Shown: positions 8,306-17,583 of the stretch, one piece after another | Layout of the letters: every line of letters begins with the position of its first letter | Numbering within the stretch: position 1 is the first letter of the stretch | DNA from: Lawsonibacter sp. | GTDB lineage: Bacteria; Bacillota; Clostridia; Oscillospirales; Oscillospiraceae | DNA: 44,795 bases | Assembly (NCBI GenBank): GCA_022791075.1 | Contig: JAAVYL010000020.1 | Location: 1 to 44,795, forward strand | Direction: 5' to 3' | Made by a program: the position numbers and the translations under genes | The notes under the pieces: generated by a model | Seen by the model: only the letters and a program-made list of their open reading frames with translations | What the model was told of the DNA's origin: nothing | Databases searched by the model: none

Positions 8306-11300
8306 GCTTACTGCTGCCTTAAACCGCCTTCCCGAATTTCAGCAGCTCCTCGCCGCCCTGGAGGGGGGGCGGTCCCCTGTTGCCCTGTCCGGGGCGGCCG
8401 CCATTCACCGCTGTCACATCGCCGCGGGCATCGGCCTGATGAGCCAGCGTCCTGTTGTTGTGGTGTGCGCTGACGAGGGGGAGGGCCAGAAGCTGGCCCG
8501 AGATCTGGAGGCCTTTTCCGGAGCCCCCGTCCCCCTGCTGGGGACCAGAGACTTCACCTTTCACAACGCGGCCTCCATCTCCCGCCAGTGGGAGCACCGG
8601 CGGCTGGCGCTGATGAAAGAACTGGCCGCCGGCATGGTTCCCTTTCTGGTGGTCACGGTGGAGGCGCTGCTCCAGCGCACCATCCCCCCCGCAGTCCTGG
8701 AGGAGGCCTGCCAGGAGCTTCTGGTCGGCAGCGTCTGCGATCTGAATGAGCTGGCGGAGGGGTTGTCCGCCGCCGGCTATGTGCGGTGCGAGCAGGTAGA
8801 GGGAGTGGGTCAGTTTGCTCTGCGGGGCGGCATCCTGGACGTCTTCTCCCCCGGCATGGACGCCCCTGTTCGGGCAGAGTTCTTTGGCGACGAGATTGAC
8901 GCTATGGGGGTCTTTGACCCCGCCACCCAGCGGCGGACCGAGAACATTGAAAGCACCCTCCTCCTCCCCGCCGCAGAGGTTTTGCCCCAGCTCTCCCCCG
9001 GCGGGCTGGCCGGGCTGTCCAAAAAGCTGTCTCAGCTGGCGGCCAAAGCCCTCCAAAACGGGAACAAGGCCCTGGCCGCCACCCTGGAGCAGGACGGGGA
9101 GGCCGTCGCCCAAGGCCGGGCCTTTCCCGCTCTGGACCGATATCTGCCCCTCGTCTACCCGGAGCTGGCCACTGCGGCGGACTATCTCCCCGGAGACGCC
9201 TGCGTCATCCTCGACCAGAGTCCCCGGATTGCCGACCGGGCCAAAAGCTACCAGTGGCAGCTGGAGGAGGACGTCAAGGCCCTGCTGGAGCACGGAGAGC
9301 TGGACGGCTCCTGCGGAGAGCTGGCCCGCACCTTCCCCCAGCTCCTCCAGCGCCTGGAGGACTTCCCTGTGGTCTATCTGGACTCCTTCACCACGGCCAG
9401 CTGCCCCACGCCTCCCAGAGAGCTGCTCTCCCTCACCGCCAAGCAGCTGCCCCCCTTTCTGGCCAGCCTGGAGACGGCGGTGCAGGACCTGGTCCACTAC
9501 CAGAACAGCGGCTTCTCCTCTCTGGTGCTGGTGTCCGGAGAGCAGCGGGCCCTGGACCTGCAGGCCCTTCTGAGGGAGCAGAAAATAAAATCCGCAGTGG
9601 ACTTTCAGCTCAAGGCTCTGCCCCAGCCCGGGGAGGTGGTTATCTCCCTGGGGGGCCTGTCCAGCGGCTTTGAATATCCGGGGATCAGGCTGGCTGTCCT
9701 CACCGAGGGGGAGAAAACCGCCTCCAGAAAGCCCCGCCGGCAGAAGGACGCCACCAACCGGCAGAAGCTGAAATCCTATTCCGACCTCACCCCCGGCGAC
9801 CTGGTGGTCCATGAGCACCACGGCATCGGCCGCTATGTGGGGATGGTGAAGATGCCTGTGGAGGGGGTGGAGCAGGACTACGTGAAGATCGCCTACGCCG
9901 GAACCGATGTGCTCTATGTTCCCGCCACCCAGCTGGACCTGGTGAGCAAATACATCGGCGGAGGCGAAGACGCCAACGAGACCAAAAAACTCAACCGCCT
10001 GGGGGGCCAGGAGTGGGAGAAGGCCAAGAAAAAGGCCAAGCGGGCGGTGCAGGACCTGGCCAAGGGGCTGATCCAGCTCTACGCCCAGCGCCAGCGCCAG
10101 CCAGGCTACGCCTTCTCCCCCGATTCCCCCTGGCAGCGGGAATTTGAGGAGCAGTTTGAATACACCGAGACCGACGACCAGCTGCGGTGCATCGGGGAGA
10201 TCAAGTCTGACATGGAGCGGCCCACCCCTATGGACCGGCTGCTGTGCGGCGACGTGGGCTACGGTAAGACGGAGGTCGCCTTCCGGGCCATGATGAAGTG
10301 CGTGCTGGACGGCAAGCAGACCGCCATCCTGGTGCCCACCACGGTTCTGGCCCGGCAGCATTACCTCACCGCCCTGCGCCGGTTTGCCAAGTATCCGGTG
10401 AATATTGACGTGGTTTCCCGCTTCCGCACCCCTGCGCAGATGAAGGAGACCCTGCGCAAGGTGGAGGCGGGCCAGGTCGATATCCTGATCGGCACCCACC
10501 GCCTCTTTAACAAGGATGTGCGCTTCAAGGACCTGGGGCTGCTGGTGGTGGACGAGGAGCAACGTTTTGGGGTACAGCACAAGGAGCGGCTGAAGGAGAC
10601 CTTCAAGCAGGTGGACGTCCTCACCCTCTCCGCCACCCCCATCCCCCGGACCCTGAACATGGCGCTGTCCGGGATCCGGGATATGTCCACCCTGGAGGAG
10701 CCCCCCGCCGACCGTCAGCCGGTGCAGACCTATGTGCTGGAGCACGACTGGAACCTCCTGGCCGACGCCATGCGCCGGGAGCTGGAGCGGGGCGGCCAGG
10801 TGTTCTATCTCCACAACCGGGTGGAGACCATTGACCGCTGCGCCGCACGAATCCAGATGCTCCTGGGGGAGGACGCGGCCATTGGCGTCGCCCACGGCCG
10901 AATGACTCAGGAGGCCATTGACGATGTGATGGCCCGGATGACGGACGGGGAGCTGAACGTTTTAGTCTGCACCACCATCATTGAGACGGGCATCGACCTG
11001 CCCAACGTGAACACCCTCGTTATGGAGGACGCTGACAGGCTGGGTCTGGCCCAGCTCCACCAGATTCGGGGCCGGGTGGGCCGGTCCAACCGCCGTGCCT
11101 TCGCCTATCTCACCTATCGTCGGGGCAAGGTCCTCTCTGAGGTGGCCTCCAAACGGCTGGAGGCCATCCGGGAATTTGCCGAGTTCGGCTCCGGCTTCAA
11201 GATCGCCATGCGGGATCTGGAGATTCGGGGGGCAGGCAACGTCCTGGGCCCGGAGCAAAGCGGATTTCTGCTGTCTGTGGGCTATGACATGTATCTGAAG

Positions 11301-11798
11301 CTGCTGGAGGAGGCCGTCCTCCTGGAGCAGGGCCAGCCCCTGCCCACCCGCACCGAGTGCGCCGCCAGCCTCAGCGTCTCGGCCGCCATTCCGGACCGGT
11401 ATGTTCCCTCTCCGGAGCAGCGGATGGATCTGTACCGGCGGATCGCCGCCATCCGCACCGAGGAGGAGGCCGATGAGCTGGTCGATGAGCTCATCGACCG
11501 GTACGGCGAGCCTCCCAGGCCGGTGAACAACCTGATCTCTGTGGCACTCCTCCGCTCCGCCGCCGGTCAGTGCCGCATCAGCGACATTGCCCAGAAGGGC
11601 GGCGGACTGATCTTCACCCTGGAGGAGTTCCGTTTGGAGCCCTTCTCCGCCCTGTGCTCCCAGGAGAAGTACGCCAAGCGGCTGCTCCTCATGCCTGGGG
11701 ACACGCCTCGCTTCTCCCTCCGTCTGACAAAAAACGAGGACCCCCTCCGGGCCGCCCGCCAGACTGTGGAGGACTATGGAAAATTGCTGAGCCTATGA
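8298..11798 (+). CDS. mfd: Transcription-repair coupling factor Mfd
   Basis: Mfd removes stalled RNA polymerase from damaged DNA and recruits UvrABC. In order the protein shows the UvrB-like N-terminal domains, the RNA-polymerase interaction domain (LTPGDLVVHEHHGIGRYVGM), a RecG-like translocase with GDVGYGKTEVA, DEEQRFGVQHKE, LSATPIPRTLNMALSGIRD and the GRVGRSNRRAFAYL motif, and the C-terminal TRCF domain. The track starts at a TTG at 8256. The GTG at 8298 (VKLLTAALNRLPEFQ) is favoured, since GAGGTG lies a few bases before it and homologues begin in this way. The GTG lies in a parS-like palindrome. The result is 1166 aa. Confidence 0.95.
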   Translation: MKLLTAALNRLPEFQQLLAALEGGRSPVALSGAAAIHRCHIAAGIGLMSQRPVVVVCADEGEGQKLARDLEAFSGAPVPLLGTRDFTFHNAASISRQWEHRRLALMKELAAGMVPFLVVTVEALLQRTIPPAVLEEACQELLVGSVCDLNELAEGLSAAGYVRCEQVEGVGQFALRGGILDVFSPGMDAPVRAEFFGDEIDAMGVFDPATQRRTENIESTLLLPAAEVLPQLSPGGLAGLSKKLSQLAAKALQNGNKALAATLEQDGEAVAQGRAFPALDRYLPLVYPELATAADYLPGDACVILDQSPRIADRAKSYQWQLEEDVKALLEHGELDGSCGELARTFPQLLQRLEDFPVVYLDSFTTASCPTPPRELLSLTAKQLPPFLASLETAVQDLVHYQNSGFSSLVLVSGEQRALDLQALLREQKIKSAVDFQLKALPQPGEVVISLGGLSSGFEYPGIRLAVLTEGEKTASRKPRRQKDATNRQKLKSYSDLTPGDLVVHEHHGIGRYVGMVKMPVEGVEQDYVKIAYAGTDVLYVPATQLDLVSKYIGGGEDANETKKLNRLGGQEWEKAKKKAKRAVQDLAKGLIQLYAQRQRQPGYAFSPDSPWQREFEEQFEYTETDDQLRCIGEIKSDMERPTPMDRLLCGDVGYGKTEVAFRAMMKCVLDGKQTAILVPTTVLARQHYLTALRRFAKYPVNIDVVSRFRTPAQMKETLRKVEAGQVDILIGTHRLFNKDVRFKDLGLLVVDEEQRFGVQHKERLKETFKQVDVLTLSATPIPRTLNMALSGIRDMSTLEEPPADRQPVQTYVLEHDWNLLADAMRRELERGGQVFYLHNRVETIDRCAARIQMLLGEDAAIGVAHGRMTQEAIDDVMARMTDGELNVLVCTTIIETGIDLPNVNTLVMEDADRLGLAQLHQIRGRVGRSNRRAFAYLTYRRGKVLSEVASKRLEAIREFAEFGSGFKIAMRDLEIRGAGNVLGPEQSGFLLSVGYDMYLKLLEEAVLLEQGQPLPTRTECAASLSVSAAIPDRYVPSPEQRMDLYRRIAAIRTEEEADELVDELIDRYGEPPRPVNNLISVALLRSAAGQCRISDIAQKGGGLIFTLEEFRLEPFSALCSQEKYAKRLLLMPGDTPRFSLRLTKNEDPLRAARQTVEDYGKLLSL

Positions 11799-11933
11799 CA
11801 AGGCGGCGGCCGCTTGGACGTATTGACATTTTTCAAACAAGCCCTAATCCGGCAGCTCTCCCCCGCCTGCTCAAGCTCCAAAATGACATCGGTGTCGAAG
11901 CAGGTGGTGAGGACGTCTCCGCACAGAATTGCC

Positions 11934-11962
11934 TTGCCCCACCCCCAAATCTGTGCTATGAT
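11934..11962 (+). promoter_or_regulatory. Promoter for the PpiC lipoprotein gene
   Basis: TTGCCC (-35) and TATGAT (-10) are separated by 17 bases in the 203-base gap after mfd, about 40 bases ahead of the next ATG. The rest of the gap holds no gene. Confidence 0.55.
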
Positions 11963-12001
11963 AGGTTCCAGCGATTCTCTCGCAGGAAAGGAAACACACA
12001 C

Positions 12002-13222
12002 ATGAAAAATATGAAACGGCCTGCGGCCCTGACGCTGGCCCTTGTAATCACCCTCTCCGCCCTCGCCGGCTGCAGCGGCAAGGTCCCCGGCTCCTCGGCT
12101 GACCCCGGCAGCAGCTCCGGTTCTGCGCCCGGTTCCTCCTCCGAAGGACCCGGCGCAGTCCAGCCCATGGACCTAACCGGGGTGAGTGACCCCTATCTGT
12201 CCACTGCCGGAATGCCGGGCAGCACTGTTGTCGCCACTGTCGGCGGGGCGGACATCACCGCCGCCGAGGTGCTCTACTGGCTGAACTCCAACGCAGTTGC
12301 TTATCTGGATCAGTTCCAGGGCTACCTCACCGAGATCCCCTGGGACACCCAGCTGGAGGAGGGCACCCTGGGCAGTCAGCTGCGGGACGGGGCGCTGGAG
12401 GCCGCCGCCTTTTACCGCATGATCAACCTCACCGCCGGGAAGGAGGGGCTCTCCCCCTCCACGGACATCGATGCCAGCCTGGAGCAGGAGTTTGCCGACC
12501 TGACTGAGCAGCTGGGCAGCGAAGAGGCTGTAACCTATGTATTCTGGTCCAACCTGCTCACCCGTGATCAGCTGTCCTATCTGAACAGGAGCTCTGACCT
12601 GTACCTTCAGCTTCAGGAGCTGTATTACGGGGAGAACAGCGGCCATTACCCCACTGACGCTGAGGTTATGGCCTGGCTGGATGAAAACGGCTATTTTCGG
12701 GTAAAGCATATCCTGCTCATGACCGTTGATCAGAACACCCGGACCCCTCTGGACGACGAAACCATTGCCGAAAAGAAAGCCTCCGCCGCCGACCTGCTCT
12801 CCCAACTCCAGGCGGCAGAGGACCCCATTGCCCTTTTTGACCAGCTGATGCAGGAGCACAGCGAGGACGGCGGTCTGATTGCCAATCCAAACGGCTATAT
12901 TTTTAACGAAACTGACTCTCTGGTGGGGGGCTTCCGTGAGGCCGCCCTGGCTCTGGATGTGGGCGAAATCTCCGACGTGGTGGAGACCGATTACGGCTTC
13001 CACATCATGCTCCGCCTGCCCATCGACCCCAAGGACTATCGGGTCAAGGTAGTTCAATCCCGGATGCAGGAACGGGCCGACCAGTGGAAAACGGAATACC
13101 CTGTAGAGAAGACAGCCGCCTTTGAGCAGATCGACCCCGCTTCCTTCTGGGAGCAGAGAACTGCTCTCAAAGCAGCGGTTGACGCTGTTATAAAGAGCAG
13201 CTCCAGCAGCAGCCAGGGCTGA
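12002..13222 (+). CDS. PpiC/PrsA-type peptidyl-prolyl isomerase lipoprotein
   Basis: This is a 406 aa foldase lipoprotein. The signal peptide ends in the lipobox LSALAGC, followed by a Ser/Gly/Pro-rich tether. A SurA/PrsA-like N-terminal helical part comes next, then a parvulin domain starting near residue 230 (YFRVKHILLMT) with FDQLMQEHSEDGGL, GGFREAALALDVGEISDVV and the terminal YGFHIMLRL motif. It should help exported proteins fold at the outer face of the membrane. The real start is the ATG at 12002 with AGGAAAGGA upstream; the ORF track's longer frame overlaps mfd. It lies just before the regulator/SLH gene pair and could assist folding of the SLH protein. Confidence 0.92.
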   Translation: MKNMKRPAALTLALVITLSALAGCSGKVPGSSADPGSSSGSAPGSSSEGPGAVQPMDLTGVSDPYLSTAGMPGSTVVATVGGADITAAEVLYWLNSNAVAYLDQFQGYLTEIPWDTQLEEGTLGSQLRDGALEAAAFYRMINLTAGKEGLSPSTDIDASLEQEFADLTEQLGSEEAVTYVFWSNLLTRDQLSYLNRSSDLYLQLQELYYGENSGHYPTDAEVMAWLDENGYFRVKHILLMTVDQNTRTPLDDETIAEKKASAADLLSQLQAAEDPIALFDQLMQEHSEDGGLIANPNGYIFNETDSLVGGFREAALALDVGEISDVVETDYGFHIMLRLPIDPKDYRVKVVQSRMQERADQWKTEYPVEKTAAFEQIDPASFWEQRTALKAAVDAVIKSSSSSSQG

Positions 13223-13231
13223 CCAAACCGA

Positions 13232-13262
13232 GGGACGCCCCAAAAGGGTGTCCCGTTCTGTT
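13232..13262 (+). terminator. Probable terminator after the PpiC gene
   Basis: GGGACGCCC, loop AAAAG-type, GGGTGTCCC forms a 9-pair stem with one G-U pair, followed by GTTCTGTT. The T-run is weak but the position after the stop codon fits. Confidence 0.55.
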
Positions 13263-13294
13263 CCGGGCCCTGCCAGTCCGTTTTTCAGATGGAT

Positions 13295-13384
13295 GTAACA
13301 GATATGTTACGGATTTTCCCCTGACGTAAAGACATGTTTCCGTAAATTTCAATAAAAAGCAGGGCGATGTAAACATATGTTGGT
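13295..13384 (+). promoter_or_regulatory. Three related dyads upstream of the XRE regulator
   Basis: GTAACAGATATGTTAC (13295, near-perfect palindrome), GTAAAGACATGTTTCC (13326) and GTAAACATATGTTGGT (13369) share GTAA(A/C)...ATGTT. They fill the AT-richer gap before the regulator start at 13411. They look like operator sites, perhaps for the regulator itself. That is inference. Confidence 0.5.
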
Positions 13385-13410
13385 GGCCTTTTGACCAAAG
13401 GGAGGCTAAT

Positions 13411-14535
13411 ATGAAATTAGGACAACAGCTGCGGGATATGCGGCTCAAGCGGGGCCTGTCCCAGGAGTCCCTGGCTGAGGCAATGCAGGTCTCCCGCCAG
13501 ACTATCTCCAAGTGGGAGATGGGGACGGTTCGTCCCTCTGCCAACAACCTGGCCCGCCTGGGTCAGGTGTTCGGCGTGTCTGTCGATAGTCTGTTGAACG
13601 AATGCCCGAAGCAGGAGGTCCAGTCTCCTCCTTCCCCCCACTGGGAGCCTCCAGCAGACTGTGAGACCATCCCGGAGCCAGCTTTTGAACCACCAGTGGA
13701 GCAAAGGGAGCTTCCCACGGTGCAGAGCAGAACGGATCGCCGCCGCACCCTCCGGCTAACTGCTCTGGCCCTGGTTATTCTGGCTGCTGAGGTGTTCATC
13801 GCCCTGCTGTCTGCCTCGGAGCGGGACAGCAGCTCCAGCTCTGTGGGGGAAGCGGCCGCCCAGGCCACCCCCATTTCACTGGTCCTGTCTTCGGTGAAGC
13901 GGGGACCTGTCCCCTCCCCGGCAGACAGCTTTTTCTCCTTTTTCTCCCAAATGCCTCGGGAGCAACTGGCTAATCTGAGGCCTGAGCTGGCCTATCCCGC
14001 TCTGAAGGAAGAAATTCTGGCCGCCCGGCGGGACATTGTCTTTGGCAGGCAGGCCTGGACCGTAGGCGGGGCCCTGTCCACCTTTGACCAGGACTCCGGC
14101 GCTGTGGAACCCCTCCCCGAGTTTTCCGACCTCTTCCCCGGCTGGGAGGTACCCGAGATCAAAACGGTCCCCACAGACGCCGGCCCCCCCGAGCAGGCCA
14201 GAACTCAGGTCATTGAACGGAACATCAACAGTGCCCTCTCCCTCACACTTGACCTTTCCGCCGGAAAACAGCTCTCCGTCTTTCAAGGCAATGACCGCGA
14301 CGTCCGACTGTTCGCCCAGACCGATCCCCGGGACGACGCCCGGTATAATCTGGGGGTCTTTGACTCGGTTACTGGGGCTGGACTGGGGTGGGCACCCAAT
14401 CTGAGCCGCCGCTCCCGGGGTGCAGTGCTCCATTCCCAGGCCGCTGTTGTCTATAATGTGCGGTGCAGCGTATTCAATCCAGAGGACGAGGGCTTCTATC
14501 ACTTCCGCATTGACAGCAGCACCGCCCCGCCCTGA
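13411..14535 (+). CDS. Membrane-anchored XRE regulator with extracellular module
   Basis: This 374 aa protein begins with a canonical XRE helix-turn-helix (residues 5-60, LSQESLAEAMQVSRQTISKWE). A Pro-rich linker follows, then one membrane segment (about 113-134, LRLTALALVILAAEVFIALL) and an external domain of about 240 residues. The external part contains FGRQAWTVGGALS, PLPEFSDLFPGW (about 234-245), RYNLGVFDS and VRCSVFNPEDEGFYHFRI. The same blocks occur in the N-terminal half of the next gene's secreted product. The layout suggests a one-component sensor that reads an outside state and binds DNA inside. GGGAGG precedes the ATG. The family of the external domain is unknown to me. Confidence 0.9.
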   Translation: MKLGQQLRDMRLKRGLSQESLAEAMQVSRQTISKWEMGTVRPSANNLARLGQVFGVSVDSLLNECPKQEVQSPPSPHWEPPADCETIPEPAFEPPVEQRELPTVQSRTDRRRTLRLTALALVILAAEVFIALLSASERDSSSSSVGEAAAQATPISLVLSSVKRGPVPSPADSFFSFFSQMPREQLANLRPELAYPALKEEILAARRDIVFGRQAWTVGGALSTFDQDSGAVEPLPEFSDLFPGWEVPEIKTVPTDAGPPEQARTQVIERNINSALSLTLDLSAGKQLSVFQGNDRDVRLFAQTDPRDDARYNLGVFDSVTGAGLGWAPNLSRRSRGAVLHSQAAVVYNVRCSVFNPEDEGFYHFRIDSSTAPP

Positions 14536-14569
14536 ACGAAACCGATTTCAACTGAAAGGAAGAAGAACC

Positions 14570-16060
14570 ATGAAAAAACTGCTATCCGCCGCCCTGGCCC
14601 TGACAATGATGTTCACCCTGGCGGCCCTCCCCGCCGCCGCCGCTCCAGGTGAGAAGCTGGAGGATCTGGCCTACCAGAACCTGGAGTCCGCTTCTCCGGA
14701 GCAGAAAGCGGCCATCCTGGCCGCCCGGGAGAAGATTATCTACGGCGGACAGTCCTGGACGGTTGACGGATCACTCTCCCTCATCGACCTGGAAACCGGC
14801 GCTGTCACCCCTCTCCCCGAGTTCTCCGATCTCTTCCCCGGCTGGGACCTCCCTGCAGTCCAGGTCGATCCGCCCGCGGACGCAGACCTGATTCAGGAGA
14901 GCGACAAAGGGGTTAACGCCAACCTCCACAACAGTGCGGAGATCGGATTTGGCCCGGCTGCCCAGTTTGCCGCTTTCTGGGGGTCAGGGAAGGCGGTCAC
15001 CGTCACCCCCAAAACCGGCCCCCGAGCCGGCCGGTGCAATCTGGGCGTCTGCAGCGGAACTCGGCAGACCTCCCTGGGCTGGGCCTTTGGTCTGGATCCC
15101 CGGCAGCAGGCCCTCCAGGTCAGCACGGAGCAGGGCTCCTTCTACAGCCTGCGGGGCAACGTGTTCACGCAGGAGAGCCAGGGTTTTTACCACGTCAGCG
15201 TGGCGGGGGCGGGCAGCGTCCCCGGCCAAACGGAGGACAAGCCCTCAAGCGGCTATCTGGATCAGCGCACTGTGCACTTCCCGGCGGGACATACCTGGAA
15301 GGACGGCAGCCGGGCCTCTGTGCTTCCCATGCTGGATCAGGACCTATACATCCATGTGTCTCCGAGCCCGGAGAGCGTTCCCTATCATATGTCCATTTCC
15401 ACTGCAAGCACACTCTTGGCCTGGTATCCCAACCTGATTCCCGGTCAAACCGGCGCGGTATTTCACGGTTCCAAACGTCTGGTAGAGGACCTGTGTGTCA
15501 GCGCGGCCCAGGCGGCGGATATGGAGCTGATCATCTCCAGTCAGCCCACCCCCGGCATCACCTATATCCAGGCCAATCCCTTTGCGGATATCCCCCAGGA
15601 CGCAGACTACCTGGACGCCGTCCTTCACGCATATGCAGAGGGCCTGCTCTTCGGCACCGATACCAACACCTTCTCCCCTGACCTGCACTTCACCCGGGCA
15701 ATGATGTGGGCAGTGATGGCCCGGCTGGATGGCGCACAGCTCCAGTCCGGCTCCCCCTGGTATGCCCCGGCCCGGGAGTGGGCTATGGCCGGCGGCGTCT
15801 CTGACGGCACCGCCCCCGACCGGCCGGTCTCCCTCCAGGAGGCCGTGGCTATGCTGCACCGCTACCTGGGCAGCCCCGCCCCCAACCGGCCTGTGGACGT
15901 CAACGAGTACGGCCCGGTCTCCGACTGGGCCCTGGATGCCATGCGCTGGGCGCTGTCCACCAATTTTCTCTATAACGTCATCGACCACACCGCCCCCACC
16001 GCCAGCCTCACCCGTGCAGACCTGGCAGTCCTGCTCTCCCGGTTTGCCATGGTGCCCTGA
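14570..16060 (+). CDS. Secreted SLH-domain protein sharing the regulator's ectodomain
   Basis: This 496 aa protein has a Sec signal peptide (MKKLLSAALALTMMFTLAALPAAAA). A first module (about 43-220) carries IYGGQSWTVDGSLSLIDLETG, PLPEFSDLFPGW, RCNLGVCSG and LRGNVFTQESQGFYHVSV, matching the ectodomain of the upstream regulator. A second, more divergent copy of the later part follows (SISTASTLLAWYPNLIPGQTGAVFHG). From about residue 336 there are three S-layer homology repeats (FADIPQDADYLDAVLHAYAEGLLFG..., WAMAGGVSDGTAPDRPVS..., ALDAMRWALSTNFL...), which usually bind cell-wall polymers. The protein is therefore likely fixed to the wall. It starts 34 bases after the regulator with GAAAGGAAGAAG upstream, so the two are probably co-transcribed. 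Confidence 0.9.
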   Translation: MKKLLSAALALTMMFTLAALPAAAAPGEKLEDLAYQNLESASPEQKAAILAAREKIIYGGQSWTVDGSLSLIDLETGAVTPLPEFSDLFPGWDLPAVQVDPPADADLIQESDKGVNANLHNSAEIGFGPAAQFAAFWGSGKAVTVTPKTGPRAGRCNLGVCSGTRQTSLGWAFGLDPRQQALQVSTEQGSFYSLRGNVFTQESQGFYHVSVAGAGSVPGQTEDKPSSGYLDQRTVHFPAGHTWKDGSRASVLPMLDQDLYIHVSPSPESVPYHMSISTASTLLAWYPNLIPGQTGAVFHGSKRLVEDLCVSAAQAADMELIISSQPTPGITYIQANPFADIPQDADYLDAVLHAYAEGLLFGTDTNTFSPDLHFTRAMMWAVMARLDGAQLQSGSPWYAPAREWAMAGGVSDGTAPDRPVSLQEAVAMLHRYLGSPAPNRPVDVNEYGPVSDWALDAMRWALSTNFLYNVIDHTAPTASLTRADLAVLLSRFAMVP

Positions 16061-16195
16061 GGGGCTTTGCAGATTCATTTCAGGAGCGCCCCTGAAAGCC
16101 GTGTATTCCGCCCTTGTCAGCACCTGACGCAGGGCACTGCCAGCCAATTTCCCGTCCTTTTTAGCACAGGTCCAACAGCACCAGAAGGTGTCACA

Positions 16196-16501
16196 GTGAA
16201 TATTGTACTCGCATTTGCTGCCACAATCATCATGGGCCGCGTCGGCAGCTGGTTCAGCGGCCCGGATTTTCCGGAGCTGGGCCCTGTTCTGTCCATCGCC
16301 ACGATGGGCGGTTTCATCCTCTACGAGCTGCGGAAGCTGCTGGAGCAGCTGCGGGGGTCGCAGGAGGTCCAGCGCTGTCAAGCAGAGCAAAAATGCTCCC
16401 TGCTGGCCGCGTTCATCATGAGCGACCTGCAAAGCATGTTTGACCGCCTGAAGGGCTCCCACGGCAGGGACACTACCCAGGGGCCACGGCGGGATTCATA
16501 A
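16196..16501 (+). CDS. Small putative membrane protein
   Basis: A 101 aa frame from GTG at 16196 (GAAGGTG just upstream) encodes two hydrophobic stretches, VLAFAATIIMGRVGSW and LGPVLSIATMGGFILY, then a charged helix (ELRKLLEQLRGSQEVQRC) and a basic tail. No family recognised. It lies after the SLH protein and before a strong terminator, so it may close that transcription unit. The longer frame from 16067 in the track has no ribosome site. The 135-base gap before it holds only a 7-pair hairpin (TTTCAGG/CCTGAAA). Confidence 0.6.
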   Translation: MNIVLAFAATIIMGRVGSWFSGPDFPELGPVLSIATMGGFILYELRKLLEQLRGSQEVQRCQAEQKCSLLAAFIMSDLQSMFDRLKGSHGRDTTQGPRRDS

Positions 16502-16527
16502 TAAATTCAGCGTTTGACAAGCGGAAA

Positions 16528-16562
16528 GAGCGCCCCGTCAGGGGCGCTCCTGTTATTTTTTC
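16528..16562 (+). terminator. Rho-independent terminator
   Basis: GAGCGCCCC-GTCA-GGGGCGCTC followed by CTGTTATTTTTT. It ends the plus-strand unit; the convergent ABC permease gene stops 26 bases further on and may also use the stem. Confidence 0.9.
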
Positions 16563-16587
16563 TCGCTAAAATACGTTTTGGATTGAA

Positions 16588-17583
16588 TTACCGCTCCTCA
16601 CGGAAGTAATTCAACCCCAGGGCGGCGGGCTGACCAGAGCCCTCCCGCTTGCGGACGGAGGAGGCGATGAGGACAATGGCGGTAATGAGGAAGGGCAACG
16701 CCTTGAACAGGTGGGGAGGCACAGCGTTGAGCCAGCCCAGGGCCCCAGGGAAGGCGCCGGCCAGCGCGCCGGAGTAGATCTGCAGGGTGTTGAAGAAGCC
16801 GAAGACCAGGGTACCCAGGACGGCCAGCAACGGGTTCCAGTTGGCGAAGATGACTAGGGCAATGGCAATCCAGCCATAGCCGTTGATCCAGCAGTTGGAG
16901 CCCTCAAAGGAGCCGCTCATATTCAGCGCCATATAGAATCCGCCCAGCCCCATAATCCCCGACCCGGTAATGATATGGAGGTATTTATACAGCAGGATAT
17001 TCACCCCCACGGAGTCAGCCGCGCCGGGATTCTCTCCCACAGCCCGCAGGCGCAGGCCGGTTTTGGTGTAGCTCAGATACCACCAAACCAGGGCGGCGAC
17101 AGCGATCCCCAAATAGACCAGGCCATTCTGAGAGAAAAATACCTTGCCTAAAACGGGAATCCTGGACAGCAGAGGTATTTCCAGCGCCGCAAAGCCCTGT
17201 ACCAGTGCAGGGGCGCTGGTCATGGCAGGCCAGTCCGCCCCCATGCCCTTTCCAGTGAAGAAGTACAGCCCCAGGCCAAAGGTGGTAATGGTCAGACCAG
17301 TGACGTTCTGGTTGGCCTGAAAGGTGACTGTAAGCACCGAAAATAGCAGTCCGCACAGTCCTGCCGTCAGGAAGGCGACCAGCAGTCCCAGAAGCAGGCT
17401 GTTGGTCATGCACCCGGCCAGGTAGCCGAACATGGCGCCCACTGCCATAGTGCCCTCCACTCCCAGGTCCAGACTGCCGGATTTCTCCACCACAATTTCT
17501 CCCACTGTACCATAGAGCAGAGGGATATTTACCAGAACAATGTTGAACAAAAACAGGGTCAGCACGCTGATGGGGTCGTTCAT
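16588..17583 (-). CDS. Nucleoside-type ABC transporter permease (NupQ/YufQ-like)
   Basis: This 331 aa polytopic membrane protein is one of two permeases of a BMP-dependent ABC importer. It matches the BPD_transp_2 family by features such as YGTVGEIVVEKSGSLDLGVEGTMAVGA, LTITTFGLGLYFFTGKG, YTKTGLRLRAVGENPGAADSVGVN and NMSGSFEGSNCWINGYGWIAIALVIFANWNP. The start ATGA overlaps the stop of the preceding permease by four bases, showing translational coupling. With the binding protein and ATPase upstream, and xpt nearby, the likely substrate is a purine nucleoside; substrate is inferred from family and context. Confidence 0.92.
   Translation of the reverse strand: MNDPISVLTLFLFNIVLVNIPLLYGTVGEIVVEKSGSLDLGVEGTMAVGAMFGYLAGCMTNSLLLGLLVAFLTAGLCGLLFSVLTVTFQANQNVTGLTITTFGLGLYFFTGKGMGADWPAMTSAPALVQGFAALEIPLLSRIPVLGKVFFSQNGLVYLGIAVAALVWWYLSYTKTGLRLRAVGENPGAADSVGVNILLYKYLHIITGSGIMGLGGFYMALNMSGSFEGSNCWINGYGWIAIALVIFANWNPLLAVLGTLVFGFFNTLQIYSGALAGAFPGALGWLNAVPPHLFKALPFLITAIVLIASSVRKREGSGQPAALGLNYFREER

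Noticed and set aside
8319-10895. 858 aa minus-strand ORF opposite mfd
   Set aside because: It is a shadow frame caused by GC-rich codon use; the plus-strand Mfd is unmistakable and the minus product has no recognisable motif.
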